A program made the position numbers and the translations under genes. A DNA stretch of 5,788 bases from JBHJHP01 sp042219825 (lineage in GTDB: Bacteria; Bacteroidota; Bacteroidia; Bacteroidales; UBA5342): positions 1 to 5,788 of the forward strand of contig NZ_JBHJHQ010000014.1 of the NCBI RefSeq assembly GCF_042219825.1, read 5' to 3'. Below, in pieces: positions 1 through 5,600 of the stretch. The stretch's first letter is position 1, and each line of letters begins with the position of its first letter. A model generated the notes under the pieces. That model was given only the letters and a program-made list of their open reading frames with translations, searched no databases and was not told the DNA's origin.

Positions 1-84
1 GTATGCCGTCGTTTTCGGCTTGACAGTCTCCACTTCGTGGGACAGTCAACCGCACGACACCATACCGCGGGAACGTTGTGCGTA
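1..84 (+). repeat. attC-like site 0 (3' part only), type A
   Basis: This is the right-hand part of the repeat ending the cassette upstream of the window; its left arm is cut off. It holds the inner hairpin at about 21-50 (TTGAC...GTCAA, tip CCAC-TTC-GTGG), the right arm with CCGCA, CAC and ATACCGCG, the spacer GGAAC, and the junction GTT at 75-77. The crossover is inferred between G75 and T76. The sequence is almost identical to the matching parts of the sites at 605-748 and 4102-4244. Confidence 0.82.
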
Positions 85-95
85 ATTAGAGAAAA

Positions 96-626
96 ATGAT
101 TTTATCCATTATATTCATAAGCATTATTATTATTACAATAATTGAAGGAGTTACTACATATTTGTTAGTAGAAACATTCTTTAATATTGGAATACCTGTA
201 TTTAAGCGAACAATTGAGATTGATACATCAACCTTGAAAATTGAAAAATACAGGACAATTGTAAAAGATATGGGTAGATTTCAATTCACAAGAGACAACA
301 AAGTATATTTCCTCACTAGAATGAAATTCTTTAGCTTTAGAACTTCATTCCCTTTCAAAATAATTGGGACAATAAAATCTGACGATAAAATAGATATAGT
401 GGCAAGATTGCCATTAGGGACAACTTTAATTTTTCTATTAATTATTTCGTCTGGGATTTACCTTTCAATGCCGATAGATTTAGAATCATCATGGATTGAT
501 ATAATAGGAGTTTTAAGCTTATTGATTTTGTTATTATTAATAAGTTTTCTTATTGAATATTCAAGACTCTCAACCATGATAGAAGAATTAAAGGAAATAA
601 TAACTACGCACAACACGCGGTCATAG
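96..626 (+). CDS. Three-helix membrane protein of unknown function (cassette 1)
   Basis: I do not recognise a named family. The 176-aa product has a long hydrophobic N-terminal helix (about residues 2-28), a middle region of alternating polar and hydrophobic stretches (about 38-105) that looks like a small beta domain, then two more hydrophobic helices (about 108-126 and 134-153) and a charged tail. A bacterial PH-like domain between membrane helices is possible but unproven. The ATG follows an A-rich leader (gagaaaa) and lies only 20 bases after the cassette junction, leaving almost no room for its own promoter, so transcription probably enters from upstream. The frame does not stop before the repeat: residues HNTRS are encoded across the first bases of the attC-like site and the TAG stop (624-626) lies inside it. 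Confidence 0.72.
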   Translation: MILSIIFISIIIITIIEGVTTYLLVETFFNIGIPVFKRTIEIDTSTLKIEKYRTIVKDMGRFQFTRDNKVYFLTRMKFFSFRTSFPFKIIGTIKSDDKIDIVARLPLGTTLIFLLIISSGIYLSMPIDLESSWIDIIGVLSLLILLLLISFLIEYSRLSTMIEELKEIITTHNTRS

Positions 627-748
627 TGCATGCGGTTTTGTTTTAATCTGCAAACCCACATTCCGTATGCCGTCGTTTTCGGCTTGACAGTCTCCACTCC
701 GTGGGACAGTCAACCGCACGACACCATACCGCGGGAACGTTGTGGGCA
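605..748 (+). repeat. attC-like site 1, type A
   Basis: This complete site ends cassette 1. The left box TACGCACAAC (605-614) is the exact reverse complement of GTTGTGCGTA at the start of the same cassette (75-84). Inside it, CGCGGT, AT, GTG and TGCGGTT on the left pair with ACCGCG, AT, CAC and AACCGCA on the right. The spacer between outer box and stem is one base on the left and about five (GGAAC) on the right. The centre carries a GCCG...CGGC mini-hairpin and a TTGAC...GTCAA hairpin with tip CCAC-TCC-GTGG. The crossover is inferred at G739/T740. It is nearly identical to the site at 4102-4244 apart from the outer boxes. Confidence 0.87.
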
Positions 749-773
749 ATTTACCTAACTCATTTACTTTATA

Positions 774-1247
774 GTGAAGATTAAAAATGGAAAACGAATT
801 CTAAAGACTATCTTAGGATTAATATTTATAGTTGTTATTTCTTTATCATCTGCTGATTGGTATAAACGAAAGAAAATTCAAGGCAAATTCTTTGATATTG
901 AATATTCTATATACAAATCAATGATTAACAAGAAGATTAGTGATCAAGAATTATATATTTTGTATTGTGATACTATAGCTAAATTTGTAAAAAATAATCC
1001 TATAAATTCAGACTTTCGACTAGAAATAAATGATTGCACTTCTCAAACAAGTACTAAAAGATTTGATGTAGATAAACCAAATTTTATTCTTCAAGTTCAA
1101 ATGATTGGAGTTGAATATCGACAAAGCAAAGATAGAGCCAATATTCGTTTATTCTTGATTCTGATTGTATCTCAAATATTGTTAATAGTAATAAAAAATT
1201 TAATTGATAAGAAGCTTAATGATACTGGGAATTATTCTGACAAATAA
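774..1247 (+). CDS. Two-helix membrane protein of unknown function (cassette 2)
   Basis: No family is recognised. The 157-aa product begins with a Lys/Arg-rich stretch and a hydrophobic helix (about residues 12-27), has a central soluble region (about 30-120) with cysteines at 65 and 88, and ends in a second hydrophobic helix (about 124-141) with a charged tail. The loop would face the periplasm if the first helix is a signal anchor. The start is GTG at 774; an in-frame stop lies shortly upstream. The nearby ATG at 787 has a better A-rich leader, but it is in another frame and reads only five codons, so the GTG call rests on the good N-terminus it gives. The stop (1245-1247) is five bases before the left box of the next repeat. 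Confidence 0.7.
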   Translation: MKIKNGKRILKTILGLIFIVVISLSSADWYKRKKIQGKFFDIEYSIYKSMINKKISDQELYILYCDTIAKFVKNNPINSDFRLEINDCTSQTSTKRFDVDKPNFILQVQMIGVEYRQSKDRANIRLFLILIVSQILLIVIKNLIDKKLNDTGNYSDK

Positions 1248-1252
1248 AAAAC

Positions 1253-1395
1253 TGCCCACAACACGCGGTGCATAGTGCATGCGGTTCTTTTAACCTGCAA
1301 AACCATATGCATTCTGGCGTCGTTTTCGGCTTGACAGTCTCCACTTCGTGGGACAGTCAACCGCACGACACCATACCGCGGGAACGTTGTATGTA
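1253..1395 (+). repeat. attC-like site 2, type A
   Basis: This site ends cassette 2. The left box TGCCCACAAC (1253-1262) is the exact reverse complement of GTTGTGGGCA at the start of the cassette (739-748). The arms match the other type A sites, but the left-centre part differs (the GTATGCCGTCG stretch is replaced by TTCTGGCGTCG) and there are two extra bases (GGTGCAT) in the left arm. The inner hairpin tip is CCAC-TTC-GTGG. The crossover is inferred at G1386/T1387. Confidence 0.86.
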
Positions 1396-1834
1396 ATACC
1401 GGGATTAGTAGTTTGAGATCTTACGAACTGACCTCCACCCTCTTTAAGCTGAAGCAAGAAGCGTTCATTTTTAAACAGGATCAACAATTGATTTTAACCA
1501 GGTGTCGGGTGGAGTTTTAGATTATACAATTTTAAAGTTTCATATTTTGACGCAATATCGTTTGGGGTTGATGCAATATCGTAAAGTTTTGATTTACATT
1601 ATCCGGCTATGGGCGGCTGAATCTCATTTGATTTGCTGAAGTGTTTAATTTGTGAAGCATCAATTTAAAGAGCACCAGTGAGAGAACAAAAGAAGGTACT
1701 ACATACAACACGCGGTCATACTGCATGGCAGTACTTTTAACTAAAATATTTCAACGTTCGCGGCTAGGCTCTTTTGTCCTGACAGTTCCTTTCCCGTTGG
1801 AAAGAAACTGCCACGACAGCATACCGCGGGAACG
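1387..1834 (+). mobile_element. Cassette 3, no convincing gene
   Basis: This 448-bp cassette is the shortest and has no + strand ORF of normal size. Between the repeats (1396-1699) I see a near-perfect direct repeat of 15 bases, TTGACGCAATATCGT at 1547-1561 and TTGATGCAATATCGT at 1568-1582, period 21. An 8-bp inverted pair also lies at 1433-1440 (CTCCACCC) and 1507-1514 (GGGTGGAG). A short + frame from GTG 1502 or ATG 1571 runs to TGA 1639 (45 or 22 aa, ending WAAESHLIC) and is weak. A minus-strand frame crossing into the neighbouring repeat is probably not coding. The first 54 bases closely resemble the partial cassette at 5735-5788, so this is a recurring cassette type. A regulatory or RNA role is possible but unproven. 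Confidence 0.6.
1502..1639 (+). CDS. Doubtful small ORF in cassette 3
   Basis: This is an open + strand frame of 45 aa from GTG 1502, or 22 aa from ATG 1571. The reading frame is open from about 1475. The 21-base-period direct repeat inside it encodes LTQYR and LMQYR in phase, and the C-terminal part has a short hydrophobic stretch (VLIYIIRLW). There is no clear A-rich leader before either start. I list it because it is the only + strand frame of any length in this cassette. It may be chance. Confidence 0.18.
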   Translation: MSGGVLDYTILKFHILTQYRLGLMQYRKVLIYIIRLWAAESHLIC

Positions 1835-1843
1835 TTGTACACC
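1700..1843 (+). repeat. attC-like site 3, type B
   Basis: This site ends cassette 3. The left box TACATACAAC (1700-1709) is the exact reverse complement of GTTGTATGTA at the start of the cassette (1386-1395). The outer arm sequences (ACGCGGTCAT, ATACCGCGGGAAC) are shared with type A. The inner arm is instead TGGCAGT paired with ACTGCCA, and the inner hairpin is CAGTT-c-CTTTCC (1783-1794), loop CGTT, GGAAAG-a-AACTG (1799-1810). C1721 pairs with G1819; in the sister site at 5601-5743 the same pair is G-C. The crossover is inferred at G1834/T1835. Confidence 0.86.
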
Positions 1844-1866
1844 ATTTGAAAAAACATACTGATAAA

Positions 1867-3087
1867 ATGAAACATTATTTTTTGATACTTATATTTTTAC
1901 TGACTATTGGTTTCGTAAATGCTCAGATTTTTCCGTCTGATTCAATTCGATTTATAAGATATATTGAAGATTCACAAGAAAATGTAAGTATCCCTTTAAC
2001 TACTTTGTATTATATGCATAATACGAGTTTTAAAAGTAGATTTGGCTGGGTATCAGAAAGGTCATTGCAAGTAGATAGTCTCAAAGATTTCTTATTAATT
2101 GAAATGAATACAACAGATGTGCCACCTGGAGAATGGAGTGATTATACACCTGGTTCTTTTCTTCTTGCCTTAGAGATAGATAAAGGTACAAACGCTATTA
2201 AACTAGATTCAATTAATGACAAAATCCATTTATTAAACCACTATGCTACAAAAGGTGTAAACAACCCAGTAAATACTACAACTGGATTTCTAAATTTTGA
2301 AGTCTTACCATCTGGAAAGGTTAAAATTTCTGGGACAATTACAGTTAACAGCAAAAAGCCAACTACTAAACACGAGATTTTCTTTAAAAATTCAATTGTT
2401 CCTTCCACTGATTATAATGGATATGCCAAATCTGAGAAAGAATATTGGGAAAAGCAACGAGAACAAGAAAGGAAAATGTTTGGATTAACAGATAGAATTG
2501 CTCAGGCTGAAACAAACTTCTATGATTCCCTTTTTAATTACGAATTGTACCCTACTAATAAAATCGAAGCGAGCTTTAATGGGAAAAAAACTTTTGAATT
2601 TAAACTTGACCGAAGTTATATAGTTGAAGGTGCAGAAATAAGTAAAACACCTTCAGAAAATCTAATGGATTTATTAGGTAGTAATATTTATTATCCAATA
2701 CTAGGTGAATCTGTAGTGATTAATTTGCATCATTTCTTTGAAGGGAAAAAGAATGTAATTGATGATGAAACCAATTATTCACTGATTATCGCAATACCTG
2801 ATTTAGAACAAAAAGAATATTTGATTAATAAAAAAAGTGACTCAAAAGCAAAGCTAGCTTATTGGCATTATGGACCAGCAGGGCATGTAATTGAATCTAA
2901 ATTAGCAACGGGGAAAATTGTAATTACACGAATTGAGAATAAAGTTGTATTTGGGTCAATTAATCTTGATTTTAAATCAACTGACAAAAAGACTTTTAGT
3001 ATCAATGGAGATTTTCAATTGCCAAATATAGACAAATCCGAATTTGAGAAATTAGGACAACAAATTGAAAAAATAATTAATGAATAA
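1867..3087 (+). CDS. Secreted protein of unknown function, beta-rich (cassette 4)
   Basis: The 406-aa product starts with a typical signal peptide (about residues 1-20, ending VNAQ), so it is exported to the periplasm or outside. I chose ATG 1867, which has an A-rich leader (gataaa), over an in-frame TTG at 1846, because the ATG puts the signal sequence at the very N-terminus. No named family is recognised. Two strand-rich segments look alike: about 140-180 (GFLNFEVLPSGKVKISGTI) and about 349-385 (GKIVITRIENKVVFGSINL). Both have the 'G-x-hydrophobic...V-x-G-x-I' rhythm seen in small beta-sandwich domains of Bacteroidota surface proteins, so an internal duplication is possible. A charged, possibly helical linker (EKEYWEKQREQERK) separates the halves. 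The stop lies five bases before the left box of the repeat, and the gene nearly fills its cassette. Confidence 0.82.
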   Translation: MKHYFLILIFLLTIGFVNAQIFPSDSIRFIRYIEDSQENVSIPLTTLYYMHNTSFKSRFGWVSERSLQVDSLKDFLLIEMNTTDVPPGEWSDYTPGSFLLALEIDKGTNAIKLDSINDKIHLLNHYATKGVNNPVNTTTGFLNFEVLPSGKVKISGTITVNSKKPTTKHEIFFKNSIVPSTDYNGYAKSEKEYWEKQREQERKMFGLTDRIAQAETNFYDSLFNYELYPTNKIEASFNGKKTFEFKLDRSYIVEGAEISKTPSENLMDLLGSNIYYPILGESVVINLHHFFEGKKNVIDDETNYSLIIAIPDLEQKEYLINKKSDSKAKLAYWHYGPAGHVIESKLATGKIVITRIENKVVFGSINLDFKSTDKKTFSINGDFQLPNIDKSEFEKLGQQIEKIINE

Positions 3088-3092
3088 AAAAC

Positions 3093-3230
3093 GGTGTACA
3101 ACATTTTGTATAAGTAATGGCAGACGATGTGGCAAATATAAAGGTTTGTAGCCCGCTCAAACTGCGTAGCGGTTTGACAGGAATGTACCACGCAATCTGC
3201 CACTACTCATACAATTTACCGTTAGGCCTC
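3093..3230 (+). repeat. attC-like site 4, divergent type C
   Basis: This site ends cassette 4 and shares almost no primary sequence with the other repeats, but has the same plan. The left box GGTGTACAAC (3093-3102) is the exact reverse complement of GTTGTACACC at the start of cassette 4 (1834-1843). The arms pair as TGTAT, AGTA, TGGCAGA and GTGG on the left against CCAC, TCTGCCA, TACT and ATACA on the right, with single-base interruptions. The right spacer (ATTTACC) before GTT is again longer than the left. The centre has TCAAAC...GTTTGA (about 3158-3178) and a competing CGCT...AGCG. The crossover is inferred at G3221/T3222, and GTTAGGC there fits the classical integron GTTRRRY box. Confidence 0.8.
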
Positions 3231-3251
3231 ATTTCAATTTGACCAATAAAA

Positions 3252-3647
3252 ATGATGATTACTTTAATTATAATAGCATCAATACTTATACTTTTTAGAA
3301 TCTTTCCAATAGGAATATTTATTGCTGCCAGATTAAATGATATTGATATTTCATTTTTCAAACTGGTTAAATATAAGTTTAAGAATATTCCATTGAGATA
3401 CCTCATGAACTTAAATGAAAAATTAGCGGCTAATTACTTCGACATTGAATATAACCTATTGATTGAATGCTATAATAGAGGTTTAGATTTAGTGAATATA
3501 AGCGAGGGGTTAATTAAAGCAAGGGAAAATAAAATGTACCTGACATTTGATAAAGCCTGTTTAGCGGATTCCGACAACATTGACATTATTAAAACTATTG
3601 ATAACGCATTACTTCATGTGGAGAAAAAAGACTTATTTTCAACTTAA
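3252..3647 (+). CDS. Truncated flotillin-like FloA (N-terminal region only), cassette 5
   Basis: The 131-aa product resembles the N-terminal third of FloA/YqfA (UPF0365), a membrane scaffold protein of flotillin-type microdomains. Recalled hallmarks are present: an N-terminal hydrophobic helix (about 3-26) containing FPIGIFIAARLN (compare FVPVGLWISALAAGV), the 'FFKLVKYKFKNIPLRYL' stretch (compare 'IFTLVGMRLRRVPP'), the 'IEYNLLIECYNRGLDLVNISEGLIKARENKMYLTF' stretch (compare '[36 protein letters not shown]'), and a short DxxxIIKTIDNAL tail (compare DVLEAVQMSV). Known FloA is about 330 aa, with an SPFH domain and an Ala/Glu-rich coiled coil after this region; both are absent. The start ATG has an A-rich leader (aataaaa); the next codon is also ATG. 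The 3' end overlaps the next gene by about 32 bases. It could interfere with or modify host FloA, but that is inference. The family call is from memory of the sequence. Confidence 0.75.
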   Translation: MMITLIIIASILILFRIFPIGIFIAARLNDIDISFFKLVKYKFKNIPLRYLMNLNEKLAANYFDIEYNLLIECYNRGLDLVNISEGLIKARENKMYLTFDKACLADSDNIDIIKTIDNALLHVEKKDLFST

Positions 3648-4110
3648 ATCTGAGGATAATAAGAAGACTTTAAAAAAGCAAAATAACAGGCTTAAATATA
3701 CCCTTAGAGCTGGAATATGGACATTCTTTATAGTAGTTTGTTATAGTATCATTGTACCAATTACATTTGGTAAAGGGTTTCCATTTTTTTCTACTGAGCC
3801 CTATGTTGTTAAATTATCTGATTTACCTAAGTATTACAATGAGATTCTAATAAAGTCAATCATTTTATCTCTTGGCGTAATGATTTATTATTTTTTCTTT
3901 AGGCATAAATTAGATACACATTCTATGACTAATACAGTTATCTGTGATAAGTGTTTCAATACTAAAAACTTTGACAATAGTTCAAACTGCGAATGTGGTG
4001 GAAAATTTTATTCAATTGATAATTTTGAATGGATTGAAGATCAGCCCGATTTAATATTTACAAATGATAACTGGATCAATGAATATAAAATAATGAAAAA
4101 CGAGGCCTAA
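3616..4110 (+). CDS. Two-helix membrane protein with C-terminal zinc-ribbon-like motif (cassette 5)
   Basis: From ATG 3616 the product is 164 aa. An in-frame ATG at 3580 would add 12 residues but lengthen the overlap with the FloA-like gene; I prefer 3616, though neither has a clear leader. There is a basic N-terminus, a hydrophobic helix (about 33-51), a short loop, a second helix (about 78-95), then a soluble tail with C110-x2-C113-x11-C125-x-C127-GG, a likely zinc ribbon, and an acidic end. No named family is recognised. Overlap with the upstream gene suggests translational coupling and a joint role at the membrane. The TAA stop (4108-4110) is supplied by the left box of the repeat itself (GAGGCCTAAC), so the cassette end forms the gene's last codons. 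Confidence 0.72.
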   Translation: MWRKKTYFQLKSEDNKKTLKKQNNRLKYTLRAGIWTFFIVVCYSIIVPITFGKGFPFFSTEPYVVKLSDLPKYYNEILIKSIILSLGVMIYYFFFRHKLDTHSMTNTVICDKCFNTKNFDNSSNCECGGKFYSIDNFEWIEDQPDLIFTNDNWINEYKIMKNEA

Positions 4111-4244
4111 CACACGGTATAGTGCATGCGGTTTTGTTTTAATTTGCAAACCCACATTCCGTATGCCGTCGTTTTCGGCTTGACAGTCTCCACTCCGTGG
4201 GACAGTCAACCGCACGACACCATACCGCGGGAACGTTAGCGGCA
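4102..4244 (+). repeat. attC-like site 5, type A
   Basis: This site ends cassette 5. The left box GAGGCCTAAC (4102-4111) is the exact reverse complement of GTTAGGCCTC at the cassette start (3221-3230). GCCTAAC also matches the classical RYYYAAC box. The interior is nearly identical to site 1 (605-748), with ACACGGTAT in place of ACGCGGTCAT in the left arm. The inner hairpin tip is CCAC-TCC-GTGG. The crossover is inferred at G4235/T4236. Confidence 0.87.
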
Positions 4245-4276
4245 AGCAAAATAAAACCCTCTTAATTTAACTGAAC

Positions 4277-4351
4277 ATGAATTCACCTAAACTAAAACTG
4301 TTAATTCTAGCTGCTTTAAATTCAGGATATCTTTATTCTTGTAAAAATTAA
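4277..4351 (+). CDS. Doubtful 24-aa ORF in the cassette 6 leader
   Basis: This short frame begins MNSPKLKLLILAALNSGYLY and ends with SCKN. It resembles the start of a lipoprotein (a basic residue, a hydrophobic run, then a cysteine), but the residues before the cysteine (LYS) are a poor lipobox and the frame stops two residues later. It has a weak leader (ctgaac). It may be a leader peptide, a decayed lipoprotein start or chance. It sits in the unusually long 173-base lead before the main gene of the cassette. Confidence 0.15.
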   Translation: MNSPKLKLLILAALNSGYLYSCKN

Positions 4352-4408
4352 AAATGAACCAATCTTAATTGAATTTATAAAGTAGTTCAAATATTTAAAA
4401 TTAGGTAA

Positions 4409-4873
4409 GTGGAAATTAATAATAACGGAAAACAAAGGGATAAACATGTAAAAAGTGAATCTTTAAAAATATTAATTGGGGGACCTTTTATCAGCGGAAT
4501 CTTAACGTATTATAGCTATTTTAATATGCAGGAATGGCTTGAGTTCTTTTATGCTTGTATTCCTCTATTTATAGGTATCCATTTCCTTTTTTTTGTGTAT
4601 GCTCCAATAAGAATGTTAAGATTTCACAATAAAACGATAGAAAAAATTTCAATAATGAATGACACCATTCAAATTAAAACATTTGCACCCTGGTTCATGA
4701 AATCTATTGATATAAATTGTTTTTTAAGCAACGTTACAATAAAGAGGTCTGAATTTGACAGATATGGCAAAAAAGCTAAAATGGGTTATACAATAAAAAC
4801 TAAAGATAAAGGAGAATTTTATTTTGTTGATGACTACTTTCCTGATAATACCATACTGTTAAACCACATGTAA
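4409..4873 (+). CDS. Two-helix membrane protein, possible PH-like domain (cassette 6)
   Basis: The 154-aa product has a hydrophilic N-terminus (about 1-20), two hydrophobic segments (about 21-38 and 46-67), then a region with regular strand-like alternation (about 76-145: TIEKISIMNDTIQIKTFAPW ... YTIKTKDKGEFYFVDDYF). Two N-terminal helices followed by a beta-rich domain resemble bacterial PH-like (bPH/YcxB-type) membrane proteins; this is a similarity of layout only. The start is GTG at 4409, immediately preceded by an in-frame TAA, and the first in-frame ATG is about 40 codons later, inside the membrane region, so GTG is likeliest. The TAA stop lies inside an 11-bp inverted repeat (4866-4914). 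Confidence 0.65.
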   Translation: MEINNNGKQRDKHVKSESLKILIGGPFISGILTYYSYFNMQEWLEFFYACIPLFIGIHFLFFVYAPIRMLRFHNKTIEKISIMNDTIQIKTFAPWFMKSIDINCFLSNVTIKRSEFDRYGKKAKMGYTIKTKDKGEFYFVDDYFPDNTILLNHM

Positions 4874-4914
4874 TCACTTTTGTGCCCGGTTTGATCTTGA
4901 TTCTGATTACATGT
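4866..4914 (+). terminator. 11-bp stem over the stop codon, possible terminator
   Basis: ACATGTAATCA (4866-4876) is perfectly inverted as TGATTACATGT (4904-4914), with a 27-base loop. The stop codon of the cassette 6 gene lies in the left arm, and ATATTTTC follows the right arm. The AT-rich stem and large loop make it a weak intrinsic terminator at best. An mRNA-stabilising hairpin or a protein-binding inverted repeat is also possible. Confidence 0.3.
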
Positions 4915-4971
4915 ATATTTTCAATTAAATTGGGACAAAATATGACACAAATAATATGACTAAAAATTGCC

Positions 4972-5113
4972 AGCCGCTAACACACGGTATAGTGCATGCG
5001 GTTTCTTTTAACCTGCAAATCAACATTCCGTATGCCGTCGTTTTCGGCTTGACAGTCTCCACTTCGTGTGACAGTCAACCGCACGACACCATACCGCGGG
5101 AACGTTAGCTGCT
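4972..5113 (+). repeat. attC-like site 6, type A
   Basis: This site ends cassette 6. The left box AGCCGCTAAC (4972-4981) matches the reverse complement of the cassette start GTTAGCGGCA (4235-4244) at 9 of 10 positions, the only imperfect one of seven. The interior follows type A. The inner hairpin tip carries GTGTGAC where the others have GTGGGAC, which weakens one pair. The crossover is inferred at G5104/T5105. Confidence 0.86.
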
Positions 5114-5132
5114 ATTTAAAAATCCTAAGAAA

Positions 5133-5140
5133 TACTTTTG
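5133..5140 (+). promoter_or_regulatory. Possible Bacteroidota -7 promoter box (cassette 7)
   Basis: TACTTTTG fits the TAnnTTTG -7 element of Bacteroidota primary-sigma promoters and lies 22 bases before the ATG at 5162. No clear TTG-type -33 element is seen about 20 bases upstream. It is the only such box I found at a sensible distance from a cassette gene, so cassette 7 may carry its own promoter. Confidence 0.33.
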
Positions 5141-5161
5141 TAAAAACAGATTATATTAAAA

Positions 5162-5596
5162 ATGAGTAGATTATTTTTAGCGTTTTTTTTGTTAACATGT
5201 ATTAGGACTTTTGGACAAGAGACAAATAATCAGTTTCTCCAATTTAATGGTTTATATGAAACCGAGTGTGCTTTTGACGAAAACGATGATGAAGGAACCC
5301 AATGTTATTTAAGATTTTATTCAGATGGAAAAGTAATAAGCGTTTCGACAGTTTGTGAAGGATCAGCTTCGGATTTAAAAGGATGGTTTAATGTTGAGAA
5401 TAAAAATATCAGTGTTGGAAACTATAAAATCAACAAACATAAAATTCAATTTTCAACAACGAGTAAGGCTGGGACAGTAGAATATAGAGGTCGAATAGAC
5501 AAAAATGGCCAAATTAAACTTAGAACAAAAAGCTTGATAAATGGATATAAAAGCAGAGAAAAGTATAGATTCATACAACTTTATAATATGAAATAA
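5162..5596 (+). CDS. Small secreted beta-rich protein of unknown function (cassette 7)
   Basis: The 144-aa product has a signal peptide (about 1-19, ending TFGQ), so it is exported. The mature part is strand-rich: GLYETECAF, YLRFYSDGKVISVST, GNYKINKHKIQFST, GTVEYRGRIDKNGQIKLRT and KYRFIQL form a repeating up-and-down strand pattern, suggesting a small beta barrel of lipocalin-like size; the fold is inferred. Three cysteines (36, 48 and 65) lie in the first half of the mature chain, so one disulfide is possible. The cysteine at 13 in the signal sequence lacks a good lipobox. The ATG has an A-rich leader (attaaaa). The stop is four bases before the left box of the repeat. Confidence 0.78.
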   Translation: MSRLFLAFFLLTCIRTFGQETNNQFLQFNGLYETECAFDENDDEGTQCYLRFYSDGKVISVSTVCEGSASDLKGWFNVENKNISVGNYKINKHKIQFSTTSKAGTVEYRGRIDKNGQIKLRTKSLINGYKSREKYRFIQLYNMK

Positions 5597-5600
5597 AAAC

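Noticed and set aside
458..697. Minus-strand 79-aa frame over the end of the cassette 1 gene and site 1
   Set aside because: It is antisense to a better gene and to the repeat site; opposite orientation to every credible cassette gene.
680..715. TTGACA in type A repeats as a sigma-70 -35 box
   Set aside because: It is one arm of the inner hairpin and has no -10 partner; type C lacks an equivalent, and the host appears to use Bacteroidota-type promoters.
1290..1487. Minus-strand 65-aa frame spanning site 2 and the start of cassette 3
   Set aside because: Half of it is antisense to the repeat site, and the homologous start of cassette 8 has a single-base gap that breaks the frame.
2297..2488. 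+ strand 63-aa frame inside the cassette 4 gene
   Set aside because: It is a shadow frame fully inside a 406-aa gene with a clear signal peptide.
3015..3406. Minus-strand frames of 62 and 67 aa around site 4 and the FloA-like gene
   Set aside because: They are antisense to the secreted-protein gene end, the repeat site and the FloA-like gene, which has family support.
4051..4245. Minus-strand 64-aa frame over site 5
   Set aside because: It lies almost wholly inside a near-identical copy of the repeat and reads the repeat's antisense.
4939..4960. AATATGAC repeated at 4939-4946 and 4953-4960
   Set aside because: It is a short repeat in AT-rich sequence, likely by chance.
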